DNA of 64,000 nucleotides from UA16 sp965661575 (lineage in GTDB: Bacteria > Bacteroidota > Bacteroidia > Flavobacteriales_D > Sanyastnellaceae), in contig CBFIEJ010000003.1 of the NCBI GenBank assembly GCA_965661575.1, forward strand, positions 38,483 to 102,482. Direction: 5' to 3'. The notes under the pieces were generated by a model. The model worked only from the letters and a program-made list of their open reading frames with translations, had not been told where the DNA came from and made no database searches. Positions 34,259-42,643 of this stretch are shown piece after piece. Both the position numbers and the translations under genes were made by a program. Every line of letters starts with the position of its first letter. Positions within the stretch are counted from its first letter, which is position 1.

Positions 34259-34350
34259 GTTCCAACGGTTACCGTACCTTCGGGGAGCTTAGTGAAGGTG
34301 CCGCAAGTGCCTTCAATAAGCAGCTCAAACGCACATCCAAAGCAAAATGA
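34255..34350 (+). CDS. 31-residue ORF coupled by ATGA at both ends (unknown)
   Basis: The whole space between gcvT and comB is one open frame. Its ATG overlaps the gcvT TGA (ATGA at 34255-34258) and its TGA overlaps the comB ATG (ATGA at 34347-34350). The predicted product begins MSSNGYRTFGELS and ends KQLKRTSKAK. It is soluble, with a central small-residue stretch and a basic tail. I recognise no family. The double overlap suggests a translated link in a gcvT-sORF-comB transcript; it could equally be a decayed gene remnant or a chance frame. Confidence 0.45.
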   Translation: MSSNGYRTFGELSEGAASAFNKQLKRTSKAK

Positions 34351-35117
34351 ACCGAGTTGAAGTATGCTTTTCCCCTGCCGATTACGCTCTGTATGAATCA
34401 GGCTTCGAATTGGTGGTTGTGATCGACGTGCTTCGAGCCACGTCCGCGATTTGCACCGCATTAGAACATGGCATCGCCCGCATTAAGCCGGTTGCACAAG
34501 TTGAAGAGGCGCAGAAATGGCAGAGCAAAGGTTTCGTTGCAGCAGCGGAGCGAAACGGCGAGATCGTGCCTGGGTTTGATATGGGAAATAGTCCTGTGGC
34601 CTTCATTGAGAAAGCCCCACAACTAAAAGGTGAAACAGTGGTGTTGACGACAACCAATGGCACCAAAGCCATCGACATCGCATCCAAAAAGAAAACAGTA
34701 GTCATTGGCGCATTGAATAACCTCGATGCATTGAGCACATGGTTACTGAAGCAAGACGAGAACGTGCTCATCCTAGGGTCTGGATGGAAAGACAAATTCA
34801 ATCTTGAAGACACCATTTGTGCAGGTGCCATTGCCGATCAATTGATCAGTTCCGGCAAATTCAGCGCTGACGAAGACAGCACTGTGGCCGCCAAGTTCAT
34901 TTATCGTTCTGCGAGGGATAACATGTTTTCATTCTTGAAGGCCTCTTCTCACCGCCGAAGGCTTCGCAAGCTGAACTTGAACGATGATGTGAAATATTGC
35001 CTCACGCCTAACAATGTGACGACCATCCCAATCTTAAGAAATGGATTTTTGGTCCCGCTACATGAATCCACAGACGAAACTTCGCTGCCAATCGAGCAAG
35101 TGCCGATGGCTCATTGA
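34347..35117 (+). CDS. comB: 2-phosphosulfolactate phosphatase (ComB family)
   Basis: ComB hydrolyses 2-phosphosulfolactate in coenzyme M synthesis in archaea; bacterial homologues are common but their substrate is less certain. The 256-residue protein shows the family features VVVIDVLRATSAICTAL, AAERNGEIVPGFDMGNSP, LTTTNGTKAI, LGSGWKDKFNLEDTICAGA and DVKYCLTPN. No other sulfolactate or coenzyme M genes are nearby. Its 3' end overlaps the next gene by about 56 nt. Confidence 0.9.
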   Translation: MNRVEVCFSPADYALYESGFELVVVIDVLRATSAICTALEHGIARIKPVAQVEEAQKWQSKGFVAAAERNGEIVPGFDMGNSPVAFIEKAPQLKGETVVLTTTNGTKAIDIASKKKTVVIGALNNLDALSTWLLKQDENVLILGSGWKDKFNLEDTICAGAIADQLISSGKFSADEDSTVAAKFIYRSARDNMFSFLKASSHRRRLRKLNLNDDVKYCLTPNNVTTIPILRNGFLVPLHESTDETSLPIEQVPMAH

Positions 35118-36072
35118 CGCCTCATCAACGGGCTCTTTTCTCCCGTCTCACCATTTTTTTCTTGCAACGGCCATTCTTTCCCCTCTCCTGCTCAGTTGGG
35201 GATTTGCTGCGCATCGCAAAATCGTCGATGTCGCCATCCACCATGTACCCGAACCTTTGCATAGTTTTCTGAAGGCAAACCGAGAATGGCTCGTTGAGCA
35301 CGCGCTGGACGCAGACCTTCGAAAGCACTCGGTCATTGGGGAAGCAGAAAAGCACTACATCGATTTAGATGAGTTTGGGGAGCCAGATTCTGACTCCATT
35401 CGTCTGCCTCCTTCACATTGGAAGGACGCGATCGCCAAATTTGGCGAGGCCGAACTCCGAAACCGCGGGATTGGTCCATGGAATATCCGATGGCAGTTTG
35501 AAAATCTCATCGGTGCTTTCGAAGCTCAAGACAAAAACCGAATCCTTCGAAGCACGGCCGATCTTGCGCATTACCTATCCGACCTGCACGTCCCATTGCA
35601 CACCACTAAAAACTATGACGGCGCTCTCACAGGACAATTCGGCATACATGCATTGTGGGAAACCCACGTGCCCGAATCACATATGGATGAGTTCGACCTC
35701 GTCAATCTGCCGATCATTCAACACTGGAATCGGCAATGCGCCGACTCCATCTGGCGAGTGATTCAGGAAAGTCACGAGTGCCTTGCCTTGGTCTTTTCTG
35801 CAGAAGAAGAGACCATGAATGAACTCGGAGAAGCCAATGCTTTTGCCTTTTGCGTACGGGGCAGAACACGTCAAAAAATGCACTCTGCACAATTTGTAGA
35901 TCTTTACCATAGCAAACTCCAAGGGCAAGTTGAGCAGCGCATGACAAGATCCATTGCAGCCTGTTCAATATATTGGTATTCTGCGTGGGTCATGGCTGGT
36001 CAGCCGCCATTGCCCGTTGAACAAACCGAAACAAGTCGCCTGCGCGCAATGATTGAATGGATCATCAAGTGA
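35062..36072 (+). CDS. Secreted S1/P1-type nuclease or zinc-dependent phospholipase C homologue
   Basis: The 336-residue protein is mostly helical and has the trinuclear-zinc motif series of the S1/P1 nuclease and phospholipase C fold: WGFAAHRKI right after the signal peptide (the mature N-terminal Trp would be a zinc ligand), HYIDLDE, DLAHYLSDLHVPLHT, and GIHALWETH. Substrate class, nucleic acid or phospholipid, cannot be told from these motifs. The start is uncertain. ATG 35062 gives a long N-region before FFLATAILSPLLLSWG; ATG 35041 is also in frame. Both lie inside comB, so the gene overlaps it by at least 56 nt. Confidence 0.85.
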   Translation: MNPQTKLRCQSSKCRWLIDASSTGSFLPSHHFFLATAILSPLLLSWGFAAHRKIVDVAIHHVPEPLHSFLKANREWLVEHALDADLRKHSVIGEAEKHYIDLDEFGEPDSDSIRLPPSHWKDAIAKFGEAELRNRGIGPWNIRWQFENLIGAFEAQDKNRILRSTADLAHYLSDLHVPLHTTKNYDGALTGQFGIHALWETHVPESHMDEFDLVNLPIIQHWNRQCADSIWRVIQESHECLALVFSAEEETMNELGEANAFAFCVRGRTRQKMHSAQFVDLYHSKLQGQVEQRMTRSIAACSIYWYSAWVMAGQPPLPVEQTETSRLRAMIEWIIK

Positions 36073-37181
36073 ATATTCTTCTTCTCAATCCGTTTCACAG
36101 CGGATCTCATGCACAGTGGGCCAATTCATTGTGTCAAAACTGGGGTGAAATCAACGACCTTCAAATCACAGCCTGTACCTTGCCAGGACGACACTGGAAG
36201 TGGCGCATGCACGGAGCAAGCGCTGAATTCGCACGACAATGCGCGCTTGAGAAGACAACTCCCAAGGCCATCATATGCACGGACATGATGGACGTTGCGA
36301 CCTTCAAAGGGTTACTGCGCAGAGACTGGTGCCACGTGCCGATCATCCAATATTTTCACGAGAACCAAGTCACATATCCATGGAGCCCCAATGATCCTGA
36401 CGCTCACTCGGGAAGAGATCGCACCTATGGGATGATGAATATCCTTTCTGCGATGGCGGCAGACGCCCTGTGGTTCAATTCGAACTTTCATCGGCAGGCT
36501 TTTATTAACGCCATTCCTAGCTTCATTCATCCGATGCCCGATCAATTGCGTTCATTCATAGAACATCCATTTGAACAAAAATCCAGTGTTCTCCCGATAG
36601 GCATTGAATGCCCATTGGAAATTGATCTCACCAGGCACTGCACCAAAGCACCCACCATCCTTTGGAATCATCGTTGGGAATTCGACAAAGCGCCTGAGTT
36701 CCTCTTCGAAGTGCTGAAAGATTTCAAAACACATGAGATCGATTTCTCGCTCATTCTGACAGGACCTCAGTTTGATGCAAAGTCACCTGCCTTGGATTTG
36801 CACTTGAAGCATTTCGAAACCAACATCATACACCAAGGATACGCCGAGTCTCGATCCGACTACCTTGGCCTTCTGCGAAAGAGCGATTTTGTGATTCACT
36901 CACCAAAACAAGAATACTTTGGCATCAGCGTTTTGGAAGCGATGGCGCATGGCGTTATTCCCATATTGGGAAAAGGAAATGCCTATGACGATTGGTGTCC
37001 AGAAAAATTTCTCATCAACGACATCGAAATGGCACGTGAACGTTTTCAAAATTTATCGCAAGAACCCGCATTGCACCGCAAAGAAGCACGTGGCATTGCA
37101 GAGCACTTCGAATGGAAGCACGTCATCCAATCTTACCATGCTGCTCTGAGTTCCGTGCTCGAGTCAGTCCGTAACGTTTGA
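36057..37181 (+). CDS. tRNA-queuosine mannosyltransferase-like glycosyltransferase (DUF3524/GTDC1)
   Basis: The 374-residue protein matches the DUF3524 N-terminal domain (ILLLNPFHSGSHAQWA, HWKWRMHGASAEFA, CTDMMDVATFKGLL, IQYFHENQVTYPW, and ALWFNSNFHRQAF) followed by a GT4-type glycosyltransferase domain with the donor-site pattern EYFGISVLEAMAHGVIPIL. The vertebrate relative (QTMAN/GTDC1) mannosylates queuosine in tRNA-Asp. A tRNA-modifying role here is inference. An alternative start is GTG 36069, which overlaps the upstream stop as GTGA and would give the family-like opening NILLLNPFH. The 3' end overlaps the convergent thioesterase gene by 18 nt. Confidence 0.88.
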   Translation: MDHQVNILLLNPFHSGSHAQWANSLCQNWGEINDLQITACTLPGRHWKWRMHGASAEFARQCALEKTTPKAIICTDMMDVATFKGLLRRDWCHVPIIQYFHENQVTYPWSPNDPDAHSGRDRTYGMMNILSAMAADALWFNSNFHRQAFINAIPSFIHPMPDQLRSFIEHPFEQKSSVLPIGIECPLEIDLTRHCTKAPTILWNHRWEFDKAPEFLFEVLKDFKTHEIDFSLILTGPQFDAKSPALDLHLKHFETNIIHQGYAESRSDYLGLLRKSDFVIHSPKQEYFGISVLEAMAHGVIPILGKGNAYDDWCPEKFLINDIEMARERFQNLSQEPALHRKEARGIAEHFEWKHVIQSYHAALSSVLESVRNV

Positions 37182-37580
37182 TTCAGTGTAGTTCTGGATT
37201 GACGTCAGCAGGAAGGTCGGCAACGCTGTCGGGCGCAATGAGTCTTTGCTCAAACACGCCAATGACACCCGAGCACTAGCGACCAAGACCTTTTTTACCT
37301 GCAATCGATAATCGAAACCCAATCGGACCCTGCCCAATATTTCCATTCTTGTCTCTACCTCTATGACCTCGTCATAGAGCACAGCACCTTTGTACTTTAT
37401 CGACAAATCAATCACGGGCAACAGAAATCCTCGAGCTTCGAGTTCGGCATAAGAGCAACCTGAATCCCTCAACATTTCAATTCGGGCAGCTTCTAAATAA
37501 TGAAGATACGAGGCATGATGGACGCGACCCATTTGATCTGTTTCTCCGTAACGCACTCGTACTGTATAGTTATGAACCAT
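37164..37580 (-). CDS. Acyl-CoA thioesterase (YbgC/FadM hotdog family)
   Basis: The 138-residue hotdog-fold protein hydrolyses acyl-CoA thioesters. The signature RVRYGETDQMGRVHHASYLHYLEAARIEML includes the catalytic Asp of the YbgC/4-hydroxybenzoyl-CoA thioesterase group, and the length is usual. ATG 37580 places the RVRYGETD motif at residues 6-13, as in relatives; ATG 37601 would add seven residues. It is transcribed away from dnaA and converges on the mannosyltransferase-like gene. Confidence 0.9.
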   Translation of the reverse strand: MVHNYTVRVRYGETDQMGRVHHASYLHYLEAARIEMLRDSGCSYAELEARGFLLPVIDLSIKYKGAVLYDEVIEVETRMEILGRVRLGFDYRLQVKKVLVASARVSLACLSKDSLRPTALPTFLLTSIQNYTESNVTD

Positions 37581-37923
37581 TTCCGCAACTTTTTTGATCA
37601 ACGTTTGGCACTCGCAATTATCATCTCTTTGAGCAAACCATAAAACTAAGATATCAACACAATTAAAAACGCTTGTATTGTAATCTGTTCATTTACAATG
37701 TATTACACATATAAACAAGACCAATCTATGATAATATCACCCGCAGGGCGTGTAATATCTTTTGCTTCTTGGGCTCAAAATGAAAAAAGGTAAAAGTCAA
37801 GGGCAAAAAGGTTTTTTTTTCCGCGAGTTTATCAGAATCTTGCACACGTTTTACGGGAAGAAATAACCTGTCTTCTGAAACACCCAAACTAACCCCTCTC
37901 TGAACCTCAAATTCAGCCGAATC
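37581..37923 (+). promoter_or_regulatory. AT-rich region upstream of dnaA
   Basis: This 343-nt non-coding gap is distinctly AT-rich, especially 37640-37740. It contains an inverted repeat ATTGTAA (37677-37683) / TTACAAT (37693-37699) and a run of nine T at about 37811. A TATCTTTTG at 37757-37765 is one base longer than a TAnnTTTG box. No exact DnaA box (TTATNCACA) was found on either strand, so an origin is not supported. The minus-strand open frame across 37726-37938 has no protein-like features. Confidence 0.35.
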
Positions 37924-39366
37924 ATGAATCAAGATCACTTAGCAGCCTGGAGCAATTGTCTCGACATCATCAAAGACAACATCAGCAGCCAAGCGTTCAA
38001 AACATGGTTCAACCCCATTAAACCTGTCAAGCTCGAAAATAAGGTTCTAACCATTCAAGTGCCTTCTCAGTTTTTCTATGAGTGGTTGGAGGAGCACTAC
38101 ATTCAGCTGCTCAGTAAAACCATCCACAAGGAACTAGGCCCTGATGCGAGGCTTGAATACAGCATCATCATGGAAAACTCTGGCGCATCGGGAGCACAAA
38201 CAGCCAGCCCGTATGCTGTCAAAATGCCCATGACCAACAGGCAGGCCACGAAGAACCCTGCCATCCCTATGAGTGCTGGCATACACGAGACGCCCATCAA
38301 GAATCCCTTTGTGATTCCAGGTTTGCGTAAACTCAACATCGACTCCAATCTCAATCCAAACTACAACTTTGGACAATTTATTGAGGGCGAATGCAATCGA
38401 CTTGCGCGCTCGGCAGGTTTTGCTGTCGCCAACAAACCAGGAGGCACTTCATTCAATCCACTGCTCATCTATGGATCAACAGGTCTAGGAAAAACGCACT
38501 TGGCCCACGCCATCGGTTTGGAAATCAAAGAGCAAAATCCAGAACTCACCGTTCTGTATGTCAGCTCCGAGAAATTCACGCACCAATTCATTGATGCCGT
38601 GAGAAACAACTCCGTGAATGACTTCAGTCACTTCTATCAAATGATCGACGTCTTGATCATCGACGACGTGCAATTTTTCAGCGGTAAGGAAAAAACACAA
38701 GATGTGTTCTTCCACATATTCAATCACCTTCACCAAACAGGAAAACAAATCGTTCTCACTTCGGACAAGGCACCTGTTGAAATGCAAGGCATGGAGCAGC
38801 GTTTGTTGAGCAGATTCAAGTGGGGCTTGAGTGCAGACCTCCAAGTCCCCTCGCTGGAGACGCGAATGGCCATCCTCGAAAAAATGATGTACGCCGACGG
38901 CATTGAACTTCCGCGCGAAGTTGTGGAATACTTGGCATACAGCATCACATCCAATGTTCGTGAATTGGAAGGTGCGCTCATCTCGCTGATTGCTCAAAGC
39001 AGCTTGAACAAAAAGTCCATCACCTTGGATCTTGCCAAGCAGATGATTGATAAGTTTGTCAAGAATACAGCACGAGAAGTGAGCATCGATTACATTCAAA
39101 AGGTGGTCTGTGATTACTTTGATCTGCCTCTTGAACTTCTCAAGTCAAAGACAAGAAAACGAGAAATTGTTCAAGCGCGTCAAATCGCCATGTACTTCTC
39201 GAAAAAAATGACCAAAAGTTCATTGGCGAACATTGGACTTCATTGCGGAGGAAAAGACCATGCAACTGTTTTACACGCTTGCAGAACGGTCAACAATCTG
39301 CAAGAAACAGATAAACATTTCAGAAAGTACTTGGACGATTTGGAGAAGAAGCTGGCCATTCACTAA
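37924..39366 (+). CDS. dnaA: Chromosomal replication initiator DnaA
   Basis: DnaA opens oriC. The 480-residue protein has domain I (residues 1-85; WSNCLDIIKDNISSQAFKTW), a linker, the AAA+ domain with Walker A YGSTGLGKTHLAHAIG (about 182-197), Walker B DVLIIDDVQF and the sensor/box VII LLSRFKWGL. The C-terminal DNA-binding domain has the signature GGKDHATVLHACRTV. A phosphatase gene starts 6 nt after the stop, giving the dnaA-phosphatase-methyltransferase order. Confidence 0.98.
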   Translation: MNQDHLAAWSNCLDIIKDNISSQAFKTWFNPIKPVKLENKVLTIQVPSQFFYEWLEEHYIQLLSKTIHKELGPDARLEYSIIMENSGASGAQTASPYAVKMPMTNRQATKNPAIPMSAGIHETPIKNPFVIPGLRKLNIDSNLNPNYNFGQFIEGECNRLARSAGFAVANKPGGTSFNPLLIYGSTGLGKTHLAHAIGLEIKEQNPELTVLYVSSEKFTHQFIDAVRNNSVNDFSHFYQMIDVLIIDDVQFFSGKEKTQDVFFHIFNHLHQTGKQIVLTSDKAPVEMQGMEQRLLSRFKWGLSADLQVPSLETRMAILEKMMYADGIELPREVVEYLAYSITSNVRELEGALISLIAQSSLNKKSITLDLAKQMIDKFVKNTAREVSIDYIQKVVCDYFDLPLELLKSKTRKREIVQARQIAMYFSKKMTKSSLANIGLHCGGKDHATVLHACRTVNNLQETDKHFRKYLDDLEKKLAIH

Positions 39367-39372
39367 AGCCGC

Positions 39373-39807
39373 ATGAAGCGCGTTCTGGTCGTCTGCCTTG
39401 GCAACATCTGTCGCTCCCCTATTGGGGAAGAGATGCTCAGGATGCATGCCAAAAAAAATAATTTTCCACTCTTTGTTGACTCTGCCGGAACTTCAGGCTG
39501 GCACCAAGGCAATCCGCCAGACCCTCGATCTCGGGAAGTCATGAAGAGACACGGTCACAACATAGACGACCAACGGTCGCGTCCACTCACTGCACAAGAC
39601 CTCCAAACATTCGACTACATTCTGGCGATGGACTCCCAGAATTTAGAAGACATCAACACACTGCAACCAGGCAGCGCAACCGTCGAAAGGTTTGTTCCAA
39701 ACACAAATGTACCTGACCCTTACTACGGGGAAGGAGACGGGTTTGAACGTGTCTATCAAATGATCGACCATGCGGCAAAATCTTGGATAAGTCGTTGGTC
39801 TTTCTGA
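39373..39807 (+). CDS. Low-molecular-weight protein tyrosine phosphatase
   Basis: The 144-residue protein has the P-loop VCLGNICRSP with the CX5R active site at residues 9-15 and the general-acid Asp in VPDPYYGE near residue 117. Length and order match the LMW-PTP family, which dephosphorylates tyrosine on proteins, or arsenate-reductase-like substrates in some relatives. It lies 6 nt after dnaA and 38 nt before the methyltransferase gene. Confidence 0.93.
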   Translation: MKRVLVVCLGNICRSPIGEEMLRMHAKKNNFPLFVDSAGTSGWHQGNPPDPRSREVMKRHGHNIDDQRSRPLTAQDLQTFDYILAMDSQNLEDINTLQPGSATVERFVPNTNVPDPYYGEGDGFERVYQMIDHAAKSWISRWSF

Positions 39808-39845
39808 GGTCGGACACGACCCTCCAACCCCACCACACCACATTC

Positions 39846-40550
39846 ATGAAAACACTTCACCTGATTCCAAACACCCTTGGCTGTCGCTTGCCTCATGAAG
39901 TACTATCCGCAAGAGCCATTCAATCACTTGGGTTGTGCAGTCGACTTATCGTAGAAAGCGATCGCAGTGCGAGGCGTTTGATGAAAGATGCCTTCCCGGA
40001 TGAAAACCCCAACAGCAAACCAAGCTTTCTTCTAAATGAACACACAAGGCCCGAGGACCTGGTCGATCTCTTGCAGTGGTTCAAAGATGATGCGGACATT
40101 GCATTGCTCTCTGACGCCGGTGCGCCAGGGGTAGCAGATCCAGGTGCGGCGGCGGTCCGTATGGCACACAATGCAGGATGGCGGGTGGTTCCACATGTCG
40201 GACCAAGCTCCATCCTTCTCGCCATCATGGCGTCCGGAATGAATGGTCAAAATTTCGCTTTCAAAGGCTATCTCCCAAGGGATAACCAACGCCGAGATAA
40301 ACTATGGAAGGAAATGAATGAGGGGCTTCAAAAGAGAAAGGAAACACAAATATTCATGGAACCGCCCTACCGCAATGACACTACATTTGCTGAGTGCCTG
40401 AAGCGACTGAATTCAGACCAACAATTGTGTGTTGCTGTTGACATCACACTGGAAGAGGAATGGATTCAATCTAAAACAATTGAGGATTGGAAAAAGTCCC
40501 CAACACCAGCCTTGAATAAAAGACCATGTCTCTTTTTACTTGGCAATTAA
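39846..40550 (+). CDS. SAM-dependent methyltransferase of the RsmI/tetrapyrrole methylase family
   Basis: The 234-residue protein has the RsmI-type motifs LLSDAGAPGVADPG (about 92-105), HVGPSSILLAIMASGMNG, and FKGYLPRD. RsmI methylates the ribose of C1402 in 16S rRNA. This subgroup is shorter than E. coli RsmI (about 286) and lacks its C-terminal extension, so its exact target is uncertain. The frame is open from 39783 inside the phosphatase gene; ATG 39846 is the first start after that gene's stop. It converges on the FKBP gene with 6 nt between stops. Confidence 0.88.
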   Translation: MKTLHLIPNTLGCRLPHEVLSARAIQSLGLCSRLIVESDRSARRLMKDAFPDENPNSKPSFLLNEHTRPEDLVDLLQWFKDDADIALLSDAGAPGVADPGAAAVRMAHNAGWRVVPHVGPSSILLAIMASGMNGQNFAFKGYLPRDNQRRDKLWKEMNEGLQKRKETQIFMEPPYRNDTTFAECLKRLNSDQQLCVAVDITLEEEWIQSKTIEDWKKSPTPALNKRPCLFLLGN

Positions 40551-40556
40551 TCGAAC

Positions 40557-41573
40557 TCACTTCAAGTCCTTTTCAACATCAATAGGGCCCCACTCCCATT
40601 GAAAACCCACCACGTCTTTTGGGCCAAGTCCGACACTGGGAACACCCTTGGCCCCAAATGCGTAATCAACAGGACAGTGACATTCCCAGCGATTCCGTTT
40701 TGGATACCGTCTCATCATGGCCTCCAAAACTGGCAACACTTGCTGATCTTCGCCGACCTGAAAAGACCATTCATTCCACCCCAAATCCACAACACTCGCC
40801 TGGTCAATGGTAGACTTAAAAGTGCGCATGGTGATTTGAATGTGTTCTCCGTTGGTAAAACTTCCGTTTGACTTCGAAGTGGAATCATACCATGAAAGGC
40901 ATGGACCTGTCACAAAATCTCGTTGACGAATCCACTTTTGGTCGTGCCAGACTTCGCCAGATTCAAAGGCTGCTATAAACGCCGACCAACCAGTCCCAGA
41001 CAAGGCTCGCCGGCCTTCCTTGGCCTGTGGCTTACAATCCGCAAAAGTCACGTCAAGCCATAAAACTGCGTCTTGAGGAATCAGCGGCGGCCACCCAGAC
41101 AATCCCCATCCCAAGTGGGACGGAATGAGCGCACTTACCGAGTTTGTCTGAGCCAATTCAGCGGATAACTCATGAAAGCCAATTGGCCAATTTGATGACT
41201 CAAAAATCATAGAAAACGGTTGATCAACTCCCCAATCGAAGAGCACCGTGGAATCCAAAAGCATCGCACGCCCCACCCAGGAAATGGTATCACCTTTCTC
41301 AATCAATCGCTCTGCAGATAGTTCCGCACCACGAAGCATGCGAATTCCGGCAGAAGACCTCACGAATTGTGGCTGATCTGCCCATCCCAATTCTTGAACA
41401 ACCGAATCAATTAAATTCGCTTCCGATTGAGCCTTGCGTTGATTCAATTCAATCAAATCATTCGCAGAAACAGGTTGAGTAATAACGGGCTGATCCGGTG
41501 AATCGCACGCACAAAAAACAACACCTATCCCAACCAACCACCCCCACGCTGAACGAATTAAGCGCCCAACCAT
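40557..41573 (-). CDS. Lipoprotein with two FKBP-type peptidyl-prolyl isomerase domains (GldI-like)
   Basis: The 338-residue protein has a short hydrophobic N-terminus ending in FCAC (Cys at residue 23), a plausible though atypical lipobox. Two FKBP-like domains are visible, at about residues 85-175 (GDTISWVGRAMLLDSTVLFD, SALIPSHLGWGLSG) and about 240-335 (GEHIQITMRTFKS, DYAFGAKGVPSVGLGPKDVVGF). Its gene overlaps the DHH phosphoesterase gene by 16 nt, a pairing also found for gliding protein GldI. GldI is a single-domain protein of about 180 residues, so this one is larger. A chaperone role at the envelope is inferred. Confidence 0.78.
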   Translation of the reverse strand: MVGRLIRSAWGWLVGIGVVFCACDSPDQPVITQPVSANDLIELNQRKAQSEANLIDSVVQELGWADQPQFVRSSAGIRMLRGAELSAERLIEKGDTISWVGRAMLLDSTVLFDWGVDQPFSMIFESSNWPIGFHELSAELAQTNSVSALIPSHLGWGLSGWPPLIPQDAVLWLDVTFADCKPQAKEGRRALSGTGWSAFIAAFESGEVWHDQKWIRQRDFVTGPCLSWYDSTSKSNGSFTNGEHIQITMRTFKSTIDQASVVDLGWNEWSFQVGEDQQVLPVLEAMMRRYPKRNRWECHCPVDYAFGAKGVPSVGLGPKDVVGFQWEWGPIDVEKDLK

Positions 41574-42610
41574 TGCCCCAAGACTTCGTCGACCTTATCC
41601 CTCGCTTCAGACATTGTTAAACCCAGCAAAACGCCGCCTGCTGCATTTGTATGTCCTCCTCCGTCAAAATGTGCTGAGGCCAATGCCTGCACATCTAAAG
41701 AACCCTTGGAACGCAGACTCATCTTGACCTTGCCTCGCTCCGATTCACGCATAAAAATTGCCATTTGAATTCCCCGGATACCCAGGATTCTGTTCACCAA
41801 CCCTTCCGTATCACCTGATTCGTAGTCAAAACGATCCAAATCCTCCAACCCCAAGGAAATCACTCCAATACCGGCGTCATTCCAAATTTTCAATCGTTCG
41901 CTCAAGGCAAAGCCGTGAAGCTGAACCCGACTGAGCGACTGGTCATCAAAGGTAGCTTCATGAACTTCTGAATGATTCAGCCCGAGATTGAGCAACGCGG
42001 CAATCACAGAGTGGGTATGGGCGGAGACCGATGGGAAGCGAAATGATCCGGTATCCGTTACAATTCCCGTGTACAGACATTTTGCAGCATCCACTGATGC
42101 ATTTGACCAGTTTCCGGAAGCGATGGCCCAGTCGCAGATCAGCTCACACGTCGAACCACACGATGGGTCCGAAACCATCAACTCCACAAACGAATCAGGC
42201 TCACGGTGGTGATCAATCATCACCCGCCGAGCAGATGACGCAACAATATGGTCTGCCAAATCACCTGCCCGATCAGGAGCGTTGAAATCCAAGCAGAATA
42301 ACACGTCAGCTGAACGAACAATCTCCTCTGCTGCCGCTGGCTGCTCGCTGTGAAAACAAATTGTTTCCGTTCCAGGCATCCAATCGAGAAATGCAGCAAA
42401 ACGATCCGGGAGTACGACAGAAGCAACAATCCCCTGGCCTGCAAGCAAATGATACAAGCCTAAGGCAGATCCCACTGCATCTCCATCGGGCGAGCGATGG
42501 GCCGTGATTGCAACTTTAGCTCCCTCAGCAAGCATCTCTTGCATCGTGCGAAGAGCATCCTGCGACCATTGACCACTCACTCCCTTCAATAAGTTTTCAT
42601 CGGTTGTCAT
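41558..42610 (-). CDS. DHH/DHHA1 phosphoesterase (NrnA-like)
   Basis: The 350-residue protein belongs to the NrnA group that degrades short oligoribonucleotides or 3'-phosphoadenosine 5'-phosphate and cyclic-dinucleotide products. Motifs: ITAHRSPDGDAVGSALG (residues 36-52), FCLDFNAPDRAGDL, MIDHHREPD (the DHH motif), YTGIVTDTGSFRF, and the C-terminal DHHA1 FDGGGHTNAAGG. Start ATG 42610 was chosen because the open frame upstream to 42649 would overlap the divergent DUF6702 gene. Confidence 0.92.
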   Translation of the reverse strand: MTTDENLLKGVSGQWSQDALRTMQEMLAEGAKVAITAHRSPDGDAVGSALGLYHLLAGQGIVASVVLPDRFAAFLDWMPGTETICFHSEQPAAAEEIVRSADVLFCLDFNAPDRAGDLADHIVASSARRVMIDHHREPDSFVELMVSDPSCGSTCELICDWAIASGNWSNASVDAAKCLYTGIVTDTGSFRFPSVSAHTHSVIAALLNLGLNHSEVHEATFDDQSLSRVQLHGFALSERLKIWNDAGIGVISLGLEDLDRFDYESGDTEGLVNRILGIRGIQMAIFMRESERGKVKMSLRSKGSLDVQALASAHFDGGGHTNAAGGVLLGLTMSEARDKVDEVLGQWLGA

Positions 42611-42631
42611 GCGCCGCAAGTTACCACGCCC

Positions 42632-42639
42632 TAATTTTG
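42632..42639 (+). promoter_or_regulatory. TAnnTTTG -7 box 4 nt before the DUF6702 gene
   Basis: TAATTTTG is an exact TAnnTTTG match followed by TTCC and the ATG at 42644. TTG at 42604-42606 is 25 nt upstream, slightly outside the usual range. The divergent DHH gene starts at 42610, so the two promoters share 33 nt. Confidence 0.45.
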
Positions 42640-42643
42640 TTCC

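Noticed and set aside
37581..37923. Replication origin next to dnaA
   Set aside because: The region is AT-rich, but no exact DnaA box was found on either strand; a base-skew plot of the genome would be needed.
37726..37938. 70-codon minus-strand frame overlapping the dnaA start
   Set aside because: It has no signal, motif or plausible start context and covers the dnaA upstream region.
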